NCBI GenBank assembly: GCA_001969505.1
Contig: LSSK01000148.1
Location: 1 to 42,849, forward strand
Source: Zancudomyces culisetae
Lineage: Eukaryota > Kickxellomycota > Harpellomycetes > Harpellales > Legeriomycetaceae
DNA: 42,849 bases
Direction of reading: 5' to 3'
The position numbers and the translations under genes were made by a program. The notes under the pieces were generated by a model, which did not search any database, was not told the origin of the DNA, and saw only the letters and a list, made by a program, of their open reading frames with translations. This document shows, in pieces, positions 32,133 through 42,849 of the stretch; within the stretch, counting starts at the first letter, position 1, and the number at the start of each line of letters is the position of its first letter.

Positions 32133-34039
32133 GCACTCACTATCCAAGTCACAAATAGTGGAAATTTTGTAAGTTTGCCTGTCATTTGATAAATTTTTTT
32201 CCGTCATGCTATTTTTTTAAAAAAAAAAAAATTACTTGCGAATTGATGGCGTTCTGAGCCCTACAATGACGAGAATATGGAACAATGTTTGTAAAGCGGG
32301 TATGCTGACCACACCATATGTGGGGATCTGTAGAGATTTACACTTTACAGCAAACTTCAGCTATCTTTTAAAAACCAACATGCTGTCTCCCTGTTTGAGA
32401 AAGTGATATCACGCATTCCCTGCTTGGTGGTTACACTGTATTTTTTATGAGTAAAAATAACAGCTATTTCAATTTGTGTAGTTTGAGTATTTTTGAAACC
32501 AGGTGGTAATAGGGATGTGAAGGGTAACAGATATATTTTTAAAAAAAAATCTTGTATACTGTTCGGTTCATGAGGGATCGTAGTGAAATAATACTACTCA
32601 TTTGGTAAAATAAGAAACACAACAGTTTACTAAATGGCCCAGTATCATCATTGCTTTATTCAAAGTTACACACATTACCTTCATCCTTCTTAAAAAAAAT
32701 TCACACAAAATCTTTGGCAGACTCTGCTCATCCTTAAAGTTTGTTCATTTTGCTTAGACAGGCCATACAACAAAGAGAGTGCGGGTGCGGGTGCGGGTGA
32801 CGACGACTGTTGGTTCGGTTGTGCTATAATAGTATTATTCTAATTTTCGAGGCATTTACTGTTTGAGGGATTTGCATACTGATTGGAGAAAATTACTGTT
32901 TCATTCAGCTAGTATTTGCTTTTAATACGATGAGAATATGTAATTCTGATAGGACAATCCAAACGTGTGGTCTTGTTGGTTCTTTAGTAGCATTTTTTTC
33001 AGTCCAAAGCAGTTTAAATATACAAAACTAAAATAGACAGTCAGATGTTCTAATTAGTGCACTATAAACGAACAAATCGTGGAAACGATGGTGCCAAAAT
33101 GGAAAGAAGAAAGAAGGGAAATACATATGTAAGTACGTATGTGCTGTGTTCTGCTGCATTGAGCAGGTTTTGTTAGAGAAAGCTGGACTGAGGAAAAGAA
33201 AGGATAAATTTACCAATATTTCCATGGATACTTGTTGGTGATAAGCGCAGGATGTAGAAGGAGAGTATAGCCCGAAGAAAGGAAACTTAGAATCAAGACC
33301 AAAACAACTAGTTAAGCTTTAGTTCTCTTAGTAGTAAAAGCAAGCCCCCTTGTACAAATAAGAATGTAGATCTATTACATTTGCAAAGGTCATATTTTGA
33401 GAGATATGAAATATTACAATAGTGTTCCGAGACAATGTGAACATTTCTACATGCTCATTTTATTTGCTTGTTTTACTCTTTTTTTTTGTTCAAATTTATC
33501 CGTGAATAAACAGAAAAGTCGAATTCTTTTTTTTAGAGAGCATAAACCAGACTCCCAAGGTCTCGTATGTCAGGCCTTTCTGAGTTTTGCAAAGACTTAA
33601 ATGTCTAACAGTTTTTTCCTTAATCTTTTTTTTTTTTTTTAGTCTGTTTTGAGCTTTTGTTCTTTGCTTTCAGTTCTGGACTAAAAAGAACTAAGCTAAA
33701 ATAAGTATTTTAGATTCTAGAACCTTTGTCTTCAGTTAACTAGCAGTATGTAATGATCTCATCTGTAATTATTTTTTTTTTAAAAAAAGATTATTAACGA
33801 AACCTAAAATTGCAGTATTGTAATTTATGGGATATCTAGTTTTGAAAATGTATATAAATGGTATGTAGTTCGCCTTTTCTTTCCATCCAGAAAACAAAAA
33901 TAAAATCACCAGTAGATTCAAAAGTATTATTTGTCTTTTGGTATTTACATTTGTACCAAGCAAATATAAAATAAGAAAATATTAAGCTTAATCTAAGGCA
34001 TAGAGAATCACGGATTTGTAAATAGTACGGCATACATCA
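32133..34039. other. Non-coding region upstream of microprotein ORF B
   Basis: About 1.9 kb without a supported gene. A GGTGCG triple repeat lies near 32780-32799, and the rest is A/T-rich with many homopolymer runs. It may hold the promoter or leader of the ORF at 34040. Confidence 0.4.
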
Positions 34040-34159
34040 ATGAAAATGGAATATGGTTATTTAAAAGCATATATGAATGGTGGAGAACTCGTTGACGAAA
34101 GAGACTATCCGGTAATAAAGAAGCCCACATCCATACCTGAAGACGATGAATACTTTTAA
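34040..34159 (+). CDS. Microprotein ORF B (39 aa), paralogue of 15088-15219
   Basis: An ATG-to-TAA frame of 39 residues (MKMEYGYLKAYMNGGELVDE, then RDYPVIKKPTSIPEDDEYF). It shares the xDYPV(V/I)(R/K)KPxSxP(D/E)D motif with ORF A, about 19 kb upstream and on the same strand. It is acidic at both ends with a basic KKP core. It has no signal peptide, membrane span or cysteine. Both ORFs sit in multi-kilobase deserts, which fits long leaders or regulatory regions around very short coding sequences. It could also be a terminal exon of an unassembled gene. Similarity between the two is seen directly; that they are translated is inference. Confidence 0.55.
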   Translation: MKMEYGYLKAYMNGGELVDERDYPVIKKPTSIPEDDEYF

Positions 34160-36528
34160 AGCTGGAAAACAAGGATGTGGTGCCGTTTGATCGAAGCTCT
34201 TACTCCATCACCCCTCTTTCTATGCCAAAAAAATATATGAGCAAGTATAGATGCAAACACAAAGAATAATAAATCATTAACTATACAATCAACACCAGAA
34301 ACACATTTTGTACAAGTAGACTCCTGTTTAGCGCAAAGAAAACAAAGTACCCTGCGATTTTTTGCAACAAAAAACTGTTTATATCTGCAATGTGCTTATA
34401 TATACTAGAAGTTTATCTAAGAGATCCTCTCCACTTTCCCTTATTCAATCTCTTTCCTCCTTTGCGGTAAACCGGTACAGCTGTATTATCCGGCTAAGTT
34501 GGGTTAGACTATGCACAATCATTCTTTTACCCTCTTTTTTTGGATAAAATTTTATTTATACATCTTTATTTTATTGTTCTATCTGTAGATTTTTAATCAA
34601 AGCCAATAAAGCAACATAATTTGTGAAAAGTGCAAAAATGTTTGAAGTAAAAAAAAGATGAATATAATACACAAAGGTTCAAACCAGATGTGGGCGGAGA
34701 GTAATAGATGGAGTTGAAACTATTGATTGATGATGTTTATCATATTGTATTTTTACAAGCGTCGAAAAAAGAAAGGATGAGGACAATGTTGGTGAATAGG
34801 CGGGGGATATGAACAATGGTGGTACTATTAGAAAAGTAGATGATGCGGACTCTAAACTTTTATCTCAAAGCGGGGGTATGAGCATGAAAATGAGTAATGG
34901 TTTGATGTTTTGTTTTATGTTTTATGTTTTGTTGTTTTGTTTGTTTTGTTTGTTTTGTTTGTTTTGTTTGTTTTGTTGTTGCTTTCTTTTTCCATGCTCT
35001 AATTTGAAATTGGAGCAGAAATCGGAAAAGAATCTGAATCTGATTCAGGGCTTACTTTTTCCAAATTCACAACTTTATTCTCTTATCCGGGCCAATTGGG
35101 TTTCTCTATCTGGCAAAAAAAGCACTTGAAATGTGTATTGTTTTAGTTGACATGGTCTCCGAGTGTGAAAAAATAATATTCTACGTGACTCAGGTAATAT
35201 TGTTGGAGTTATTATGTTGACGCGCATATCGGTTACTTGTACGGTCAAAATGCTTGGGTTTAATGTTTGCGCACTGCTTATGTATGTACATAAAAATGAG
35301 GTTTTAATCTTTTATTTTGCATTTAATTATATTCAATAAATATCCACTTTTAATGAGAAACACAAAAGCATAAAAAAACGGAAACACAAATTGGGGGATG
35401 AGGGAAAGAGATGATATGACTAACCTGTGTGTTACAAAAATATACCTGACTAAACTTTTAGAAATTTAGAAAAGTTCTTTTTTTTTATGGTGAGTAAAAC
35501 GTTCTTGTGTGGTAGTCATTTGACACTTAGGCTAAAATCTGCAATTTACCTTTTTTTGGGGAATTTATCACAAATAAATCAGATATGTACGTATATATAA
35601 ACTCAGTCATGGATAATTAAATCTACATCTTTTTTTGGAAAGAAAAACGAAAAATAACGGACAAAATGCAAATAAGAAAATAAAAGCGCAATAAAGGCGC
35701 TAAAAAGTAGATTAATTAAACAGTCAAAACAATAACGACATCAGACGACCAATTGGACAAAAAAAAGCGCTATTACTTATTGTACTGTATCAAATACAAA
35801 TTAAAGGCTTTTGGCGTGAGTGTTTGTGGTGTGTTTCCTGAATGAGGTTTTTCTGTTTTGCGAGAAACATTTTTCTTTTGGGTATTTTTAAACAAAAAAA
35901 AAAGCCAAATTGAATAATAAACAAATTGCGCTACAGGAAAGCAAAAAATTGAAACAGTGAGAGGTGTGATTTACAAGTGTGGTTTAGCTTGTCAAAGCTC
36001 TTACATATGTATATATATATTTAATACGTATTAACCGGTTCAATTTTATTGGTAGTGATAAAAAAAGCGTAAATTATGGAAATGCGGTAATAAAGATGAA
36101 GATAAGCAAACATTGAATACATCCAATAATGTTTAAAAATGACTTTAATGGCTGGATCGGTAGATTGAAACATTTTAATGTATTGCTACTAAAGTTCACA
36201 AGTAAACATTGTCGTATTTGTTATGTTTGTTACCTGGATGAGTCAGTTTGTTCGGAAGTAGATATATGTGTGACACAATGAAAATGGCGTAGATTATTCT
36301 AGTGTTAAGACATGTTCTTGTTGCCATGACTATTCAAGTCATTACCATGGAAAATTTGAAACGATAATCTGAGTAATATTTTCTATTTGACAGGTAATCA
36401 AGCTGACTTGAATAAACAAATACATAAAACCCAATGTGAAACCTAAAAAAGCAGAGTTGAAACAATAAAAGAAGCAAAAATAAAAAAAATAAAAACTAGG
36501 TAGAAAAAAAATAGAAACGGGATATGGA
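34160..36528. other. Non-coding region downstream of microprotein ORF B
   Basis: About 2.4 kb with a TTTTGTTTG tandem repeat (34905-34980) and A/T homopolymers but no supported gene. A 106-codon frame at 34809-35129 is mostly translated repeat. The right end is the 3' flank of TRS130. Confidence 0.4.
34905..34980. repeat. TTTTGTTTG-type tandem repeat
   Basis: A T/G-only imperfect repeat, first TTTTATG then TTTTGTTTG units, is visible directly. In translation it gives a Leu/Phe/Cys-rich artefact. Confidence 0.88.
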
Positions 36529-39500
36529 TTAACATGATATACCAATGCTATAATAGCTAGAATGTTCAGGATTCATAACAACATCAACGTGATAAATGAT
36601 ACCAGACTGCTGTATTTGCAGGGGTGTAGCGGAAGATGGATCGACATCATCATTTCCTACAAAGGATGATGATCGACACATATAGCGGCAGGTAAAAGTA
36701 GGTAAAAGCAATTTACCAGGTCGCAGGGGAACCAATATGAATTGTGACGTGAATTCATGTGTACTTTGTAACTCTAAATCGCTAACAGGTATGTTAAAAT
36801 AGTCAAAAATTGGACCAGAGACAAGCCAATCAGTTTGGGAAAAATCCAGCGTCGAGAATATATGAATAGATTGGCCAGCAGTACTATCGATATTATTTTT
36901 GGCGCAGGTGTTTTTGTATTGCCCGCGTAGTTGGTCAGAAGTTTGAGACAGTATTAAAAACTTTGCAATTAATGATATAGGCTGGCCAACAACAAAGATA
37001 GTGTAGTCACTAATTGCGGAATTTGTAAAGTAGCTGGATGGAGGGTGTGGCAATGAGGAGAAATGATCCGAGGTGGGAGTTTTGACTGCTGTGGTGATTT
37101 TTGCCGAAATGGAGGGTGGTAGAGGACTGAGATCAGTAGGACTAGTGGTTGCAGGAGGGGGGTACTGCGTTGACATGGGAATATTAATTCTATCAATAAC
37201 ACAGCATGATGATGGGTCAATGTCTTCAAACTGATCAAACAAGGTGGTGCTATTGTTAAGGCGGGTGATCGTATAGCTGACCATTTCTCTTAGTTTTTGG
37301 TTAAATAAAGATAGTTCAGGAATGGTAGATGTGTATTTGTGACTATTGTATGCTAAAAAGTGCGAGTTTTCGCTCAGGAAAATCGGAAAGTCACTGAAAA
37401 ACACAAGTTTGAAGCTTGACTCTAGCTGTTTGTAATCCATAGTGGACACTATATGCAGGAAGAGCAGCTCGGCGACATAGCTAGAATAATTTGTTCTTAT
37501 AAAGTCGCTAATAAGACATTTTTTGTGACCCAATGACGTATCAAGGCATTCCAGAATTTTTAAACGCATAAATGCCGAAAATCTGACGTACTTCAAATTA
37601 ATATTTAATTGCGAATCCTTGTCTGCGGTATTTCCATCAAAGTCTTTTATATTTTGGTTGGTGGTTGGTGGTAAAACGGAAAGCAAACTTGTGAATTGGT
37701 CCGGTTGGTTAAATAACATGTTTCCAAAGTGGTCGGGAGACCAGTCAACATATTTTGATTCAACATCCACTATTCTAAGGGGTAAACGGGATGTATTTTT
37801 AATGTACAAGGTATTTATAGCGAAGTCAGACAAAGGGTTGTGAGTGTATGAGATATCTATGCAAAGAGGGTTCCCTAAATCAACTAGATTTTGGCACAAA
37901 GTAACACCGGTTTCGCATGTTGGTTGATTTGCAAGTTCATTGTGATTAAAGCAATACTCAAAATTCACGGATAGCAGCAGTAAATCCCGGAATATGTCTA
38001 TAGGAAGACCAGATAGGGTAATTTCAAGAACAGAATCCGGTTTTAGTTCCGGTATAACTATATAATCATCGTGAATGACGATCTCGCTATTTGTTGGGTT
38101 ACATGGTTTAATTCGTATCGCATCAGTGGTGAGTAGTATACTCAGGTCTTTTGTGGCAATCAATCGTAAAGATCCGTGAAATATGTGTTTTTTGTTGGAG
38201 TACACCACAACATTCATTTCCATGGTGTCCGAGGTAGATAAGTCATGTAACTGTTCGTTTCCCTCGCTCAAGCATCTGAATTCCACATGTGGTAGGCTTT
38301 TATTTTCTGACAGCCTAACAACAAAAATCTCTTGTGAATCCAAGACTAGTGGGTCGTATAATTCACTATCCGAGCTGCCCAAAGTCTTGGAAAATATTCC
38401 ATTTGATATATTAACGCATATTTTTGTCACAACGTAGCAGCCAGGCGCTGAGATATTATCATTTCCTACAGCTATTTTGTTTAACCCAGGCATAAGCGTG
38501 ATTCTAGAGGTGTTTGTAGATTCCTCTGAGGAGCCACTACTAGATTGGATTAATGATGGTGACATTTGGATTGAATTGAGAGGCCTTTCAATATCTACAA
38601 GCTCTATAACTATATCTTGTACGTCGATGCTAACATTATGTGGTGATGTTATCTCCAAAATAATATTCTGGTTTCCTCCTGAAGAAAAATCTGGGTATAC
38701 AGCCTTGAGTTCAAGTAAACAGTCGAAATCAATTTCGAGCTGGTCATCAAGTTTGGTTTCGATAGTATCAACTAATTCTGACACAAAATTGGAGTACTGG
38801 TCTGCTGAGTAGTCTTTACTCAAAAACTCGCTAAGGAGCAATGATAGGCAGTCAACATATTCAACCCAATTTCCTAACTTTTTTAGACAATACGATAGAT
38901 CAATAAGCAGAGATGTATACATTGGGAGCCAGGATTCGTTATCGATAATCTTGTATCTTTGCAACGGAATAACCCTACCCAAATAGTACCGAGCCCGGTC
39001 GTATCTCCCCCTTAGCAAATGTAAATGTGCAATATCCCTCAAAACCATGTCCCGATGCCTATTTCTACCGCACTCCTCGTAGTATTCTACTGTTTGCTCA
39101 CTTGTGTTGTTGAATATCTGGTCAAATCCCAAATCGCTTTTTATTGCTTCTAATAACACTGGGTTGGTTATCGTTGACTTTACATCGATTGCCTCTGCTT
39201 CGTCTCTGTATTTCTTTAAGCCAGAAAAACTCTCGCTCATTGAAAAATAGCCCTCTGGAAGCCTTCTATATATATATCCTAGCTTTTCCAACTGCCGCCT
39301 GCTCTCATGCAGTAATTCTGCCTTACAAGCTGACATTAAGCGTGTGTGCATATTGTCTGGTGTTAATAGCTGTGCGTTACTCTCGCATAACTCAACAGCA
39401 CTTTGACATGCACTGTAGGTCCAGGCACATATAAATTCTTCTGAAGTGTTGGGCTCAAATTCGGTAACCCCTTTTACCACTGATCTCACAAATACCAATA

Positions 39501-40884
39501 TTCGCTGCATAAATTCTCGTATACTTCCTATCCGAACCATCAATCTTGCTTGACATCCAAACAAATATACTCTAAAATCTAGCAGTGTAATCTTGTTTTC
39601 CATTATCTGTTGCCTGCACTTCAATATATTTGGTCTCAAAATATCAACTCGGTCAGCTCCGCTTGTTGCTGTGCCTACGCGGTCAAACCAGCTCAGCCTT
39701 TTACTGTCTAGTAGTTCCAAGAAAAGTGCTCCCAACTCATCATATTGCTTCAATGCTTCTTCATATACTCCCATTGTGTTGTATAACTGCGCGAATCCCT
39801 CTTTCAAAATAAAATATGAGCAATAGTTCCATCCTGGTAACTGGCGCATATTTGCCATTCGTCTTGTATCCTCTTGAAAGCTGATTACTCTACTTTCAAA
39901 ACTCACCATCACCAGCTCCTTGATTTTGTTGATCAACTCGACCCAGCTATCCTGGACATCCCGTTTTAACATGATTATTCGGTTTGTTTCTTTTTTGTTT
40001 TGAAAGTCAACTCTTAGTCGCTCTAGGTTAGATCCGCGTATCGTTAAAAACTTTGTAGCAATGCCCTTAGATTCTTCCTCTGTAGTTACGTAAACTATCA
40101 ACCATTCTTGGTTTTTTTGATGGCATACTTGGTTATGCCATTGCTGAACTCTTGGTTTTACCAGCAATTTGTAGCTTTCATTGTCAGCCTAATACAAATT
40201 CATAAATACATTTTCGTAAACACATATCCACAAACACATAGAATACAAGTTTCTGAGAAATTAAGATGGGTGATTGAAAGTCTAGTGCGACTCTTGCCAT
40301 TGAATTGCAAAAATGAGCAATAGTTTAATTAGCAAGAAAAATTAGATGCAAATATATATTTAAAAACTTACACTGTATCCTATAAGCATTATATTCACAA
40401 AGGGTCGGGGTTGGTGTTTGGGTGCTCCCCATTCCCTATTCAAACTATCCTCTAATGTTATAAAATCCAATTCTAGCTTTGGAACAAATCTTGTCTTTTG
40501 ACCATATGACGCTTTCCAAACCAGGTTTTTTAGCGGTAGGTGGTTCTTTAATTCGCCGCCTATTTTGCTCCAGATTTCAAACTCATCATGGTCTATTTTA
40601 TTTAGTAGAAATAGTTGGTGAGTTAGCCATTTGTCCGCCCTTGTATTTTATCAGACTATCAAAGCTCAGCTGTTTTTATTCTTTAGTTAAAGTCTTTTTA
40701 TCCTTTGTGACAATATCAGTCAAGAGAGAATTTGAGCTGAAAAAGTCATGCCTGGATTGGACATGAGTACTGGGAAAAACTTTAAATAGTATCCAGCATG
40801 ACTGTGGGGTAAAAGTAGAGCACAAGGAAAATAGGTATTGTACTTACATGTCAACAAAGCCTTGGTTTCGGAGGGTTCGATCAT
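36529..40884 (-). CDS. TRS130: TRAPP II subunit TRS130/TRAPPC10 (3 exons)
   Basis: This is a TRAPP II-specific subunit of the Golgi tethering and Rab exchange complex (Ypt31/32 or Rab11 pathway). Exons 40848-40884, 40372-40592 and 36529-40188 close in phase to 1305 residues; human TRAPPC10 is 1259. The short first exon encodes MIEPSETKALLT. Exon 2 gives the family block LKNHLPLKNLVWKASYGQKT and the PFVNIMLIGYS strand. Exon 3 has VQQWHNQVCHQKNQEWLIVY, the conserved PGWNYCSYFILKEGFAQLY and ALKQYDELGALFLELL, then alpha-solenoid repeats. The C-terminal half is beta-rich with a Pro/Ser/Thr-rich insert (PPPATTSPTDLSPLPPS). The protein ends in an Ig-like segment of the TRAPPC10 C-terminus (FILVPLRPGKLLLPTFTCRY). 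It is divergent with the FSH gene. The assignment rests on the N-terminal third; the C-half is less conserved. Confidence 0.92.
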
Positions 40885-41343
40885 TATTCTGCCTTTTTAT
40901 CGATTGTATTTATATTATAAATTCAATCTCGTAGTGTGGGCTAAATACACTCTTTAAAAAAATCAATTTCTTGGTATATGAATGTTTGTGTTCCTATGTC
41001 TTGGTTTTCCTTTAATGACTAAAAAGAATCCACTGTTTTCAAAATAATTGCGGATTATAAAGCGCAATTGGAGTATTTGAAATCCAGTAGTTTAAGAATT
41101 TGAACTCCTTTAGTACCAATGACTGCCAACTCTTTATTTTCGCTTTGGCAGCAATTAGGTGTTGAATGCTCTAAATGGAAAAAAATGAAAAAAAAAAAGG
41201 AACAAGCTACCACCAAAGCGAAACACATGCTTTTTGTATGAAACTACATTTGATTATTTTATTTTTTAATTCATTTTTATTTTGAGGAACATGTTACTAA
41301 ATCAACAAAAACAACAAACAACGCAAGAAAAATACAAAGGACA
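40885..41343. promoter_or_regulatory. Bidirectional promoter region (TRS130 / FSH hydrolase)
   Basis: 459 nt between two divergent start codons. It is A/T-rich with a 10-nt A run near 41190. No named regulatory motif can be supported. Confidence 0.45.
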
Positions 41344-42369
41344 ATGACGGACAAAGCGCTATCCAAATTGAAGGTGCTCTGCCTACATGGATATGCACAG
41401 AACCAGGAAGTATTTCGCAGCAAATGTTCCGCACTTAGAAAGATCCTAGGCAAAAATGTGGAGTTTTTCTTTGCCAATGCTCCGCACACAGCCACAAAAC
41501 ATGTCGATGAGATCAGCAAGAAACAAGGTAGGGGCCTTGAAAATAACCTTTACAGTTTTTCTTTTCTAATATTGCTTTGATTTCATTTTCGTAAATGCCA
41601 ATATTTATTTCACTAAAACAGCAAAACTCGGAGTATATAAAAACTATCCTGACTAACAGCTACAATGTTTTTTACGATGTAAAAAATTCAACTTGTAGAT
41701 GGACCTTATAATTCTTGGTGGAATTTTGCAAATGCTGATAGATGGGACGATATCGAACAGAGTCTTTTGTACTTGTCTAACATTATCAAGACACATGTAA
41801 GACAGATTTATTTATTTTTAGTACCAATCACATTATGCCACTCTGAAGGTTCCAAACGATCAAAATGACTAATACGAGTGTAGAAAATATTAAAAAAGTC
41901 AATAATGGATTTAAAAAGTTGTAAAACTATGAAACAGGGCCCATTTGATGGAATATTAGGATTTAGTCAAGGTGCTTGCATGGCATCGATACTCCAATGC
42001 ATCATAGAGATATCTACGCTACCTATAGAACAGCAAAATGCTGATACTGAGGTACATTCAAGAGCCGGTAAAGTTTTAGACGAATACAGGCAACTCGCCG
42101 GTAACCAATGCAAAATAAGATTTGCACTTCTGTTTTCTGGGTTTAAGCCAGTAGACCTATTTTGTCGGGGTATGTTAGACAGATACAAAATAGACATGAA
42201 AACTTTGCATATAATTGGGAACAGTGATACTATTATCCCAAAAAAAGATACCCTGGAGTTTATAGACCTTTTTTATAAAAACTACCAGGTGGCCTATCAT
42301 GAGGGAGGTCACTATACACCAGCGAATGCTAGCTGGAGGGATGTCTATGTGAAGTTTATCATGGAGTAG
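41344..42369 (+). CDS. FSH1: FSH1/OVCA2-family serine hydrolase (3 exons)
   Basis: This is an alpha/beta-hydrolase of the family serine hydrolase (FSH/OVCA2) group, esterase-like enzymes whose natural substrates are poorly defined. Exons 41344-41527, 41699-41796 and 41938-42369 close in phase to 237 residues; yeast Fsh1 is 243. Family blocks are KVLCLHGYAQNQEVFRSKCS near the start and GPYNSWWNF in exon 2. The nucleophile elbow GFSQGA has Ser104, preceded by GPFDGILGF. The catalytic Asp191 lies in IIGNSDTIIP and His219 in HEGGHYTPA, so the triad is complete. There is no signal peptide, so it is likely cytosolic. The third intron acceptor (GAAACAG) directly precedes GPFDG. Splice sites and phases are read directly; substrate is unknown. 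Confidence 0.93.
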
Positions 42370-42623
42370 ATGATTCATATGTCAATATATTTTACTGTAT
42401 TTAAACAGTAGTGAACATTTGTCAAAATCAGATTTAATGTTATTAAAGTAAAGCAATAAATTACCTTTTTAAAAATACACGAAAAACGTGGTGGAACCTG
42501 AGTCTTACACGAGGTTAAAAATAGTGAAAAGTTATGAAAAGCAATTGGGATACCAGGCGCTGAGTAGTGCATAAAAAAATATATATTAGAAATGGAAAAG
42601 TAATCCGCAGCTGAGAAAAAAAT

Positions 42624-42629
42624 AAAAAA
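42624..42629 (-). terminator. RNA polymerase III T6 terminator
   Basis: On the minus strand, six T residues begin 3 nt after the 3' end of tRNA-Leu, a canonical polymerase III stop. No T run of this kind lies between the two tRNA genes, so the pair likely ends here. Confidence 0.75.
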
Positions 42630-42632
42630 GGC

Positions 42633-42714
42633 TGATGACTGTGGGGTTCGAACCCACGCATGCGAACATATCAGGGCCTAAACCTGACCCCTTGGACCAC
42701 TCGGGCAAGTCACC
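42633..42714 (-). tRNA. tRNA-Leu (UAG anticodon)
   Basis: An 82-nt tRNA folded by eye. The acceptor stem GGTGACT/AGTCATC has one G-T pair and discriminator A. The A box is the GCCCGAGTGG region. The anticodon stem-loop is TCAGG-TTTAGGC-CCTGA, with anticodon TAG reading CUN leucine codons. A long variable arm (class II, as expected for Leu) follows, then the T arm GTGGGTTCGAACCCCAC. There is no intron. A polymerase III T6 terminator follows, and it sits 5 nt downstream of tRNA-Asp. Confidence 0.93.
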
Positions 42715-42719
42715 ACCAA

Positions 42720-42791
42720 CTCTCGGACCGGGAATTGAACCCGGGTCTCCAATGTGACAGACTGGGATACTGACCACTATACTATCCGAGA
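42720..42791 (-). tRNA. tRNA-Asp (GUC anticodon)
   Basis: A 72-nt cloverleaf. The acceptor stem TCTCGGA/TCCGAGA is perfect, with discriminator G as expected for Asp. The D arm includes TAGTATAGTGGTCAGTA. The anticodon stem-loop is CCAGT-CTGTCAC-ATTGG with anticodon GTC. The T arm is CCGGGTTCAATTCCCGG. It has no intron and no CCA encoded. It lies upstream of tRNA-Leu in transcription order with only TTGGT between them. Confidence 0.94.
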
Positions 42792-42849
42792 ATTTTTTTG
42801 TTAACAAACTTAAAATTATATATAGATAGCGACTAAACTTAACTACTTT

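Noticed and set aside
34672-34690. GGTTCAAACC-like polymerase III B box
   Set aside because: No acceptor stem, anticodon arm or A box can be folded around it.
34809-35129. 106-codon ORF with a Leu/Phe/Cys-rich core
   Set aside because: The core is direct translation of the TTTTGTTTG repeat.
1-42849. CRISPR arrays, transposons, retroelements and rRNA
   Set aside because: No spaced direct-repeat array, transposase or reverse transcriptase motif, terminal repeat pair or rRNA segment was seen on either strand.

Overview
The window reads as nuclear DNA of an AT-rich eukaryote, most likely an early-diverging (non-Dikarya) fungus. Genes are split by short GT-AG introns of about 80-250 nt, and the recognisable proteins are conserved eukaryotic housekeeping factors. 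They include SEC6, the large RFC1 clamp-loader subunit, TRS130/TRAPPC10 and an FSH-family hydrolase, together with CDK5RAP1, a mitochondrial tRNA-modifying enzyme that budding yeast lacks. The lineage is inferred from gene content only; no rRNA is present to fix it. One 347-base N run marks an assembly gap.

Layout. 0-11 kb is gene-dense: a secreted low-complexity protein (-), SBDS/SDO1 (+), an L-type cyclin (-), a DNAJC17-type J-protein (-), CDK5RAP1 (+) and an unrecognised multi-exon coiled-coil gene (-). 12-18.5 kb is ORF-poor, with an arrestin-like degenerate locus near 13 kb and a 43-codon microprotein ORF at 15.1 kb. 18.5-27.5 kb is dense again: SEC6 (+) converges on RFC1 (-), followed by a single-pass membrane protein with a lysine-rich tail (-). 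27.5-36.5 kb is a second ORF desert holding the gap, simple repeats, a small secreted-peptide candidate and a 39-codon microprotein ORF related to the one at 15.1 kb. 36.5-42.8 kb carries TRS130 (-), the FSH hydrolase (+) and a tRNA-Asp/tRNA-Leu pair only 5 nt apart (-).

I rebuilt exon structures by hand, using reading phase, GT/AG sites and remembered family alignments. For SBDS, cyclin L, CDK5RAP1, RFC1, the membrane protein, TRS130 and FSH the phases close exactly. There is no operon logic. Functions group loosely into membrane traffic (SEC6, TRS130), RNA biology (SBDS, DNAJC17, cyclin L, CDK5RAP1, tRNAs) and DNA replication (RFC1). No CRISPR array, transposase, reverse transcriptase or viral gene was seen. 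The most novel-looking content is the pair of paralogous microprotein ORFs in the two deserts, the charge-polarised secreted protein and the near-fused tRNA pair.
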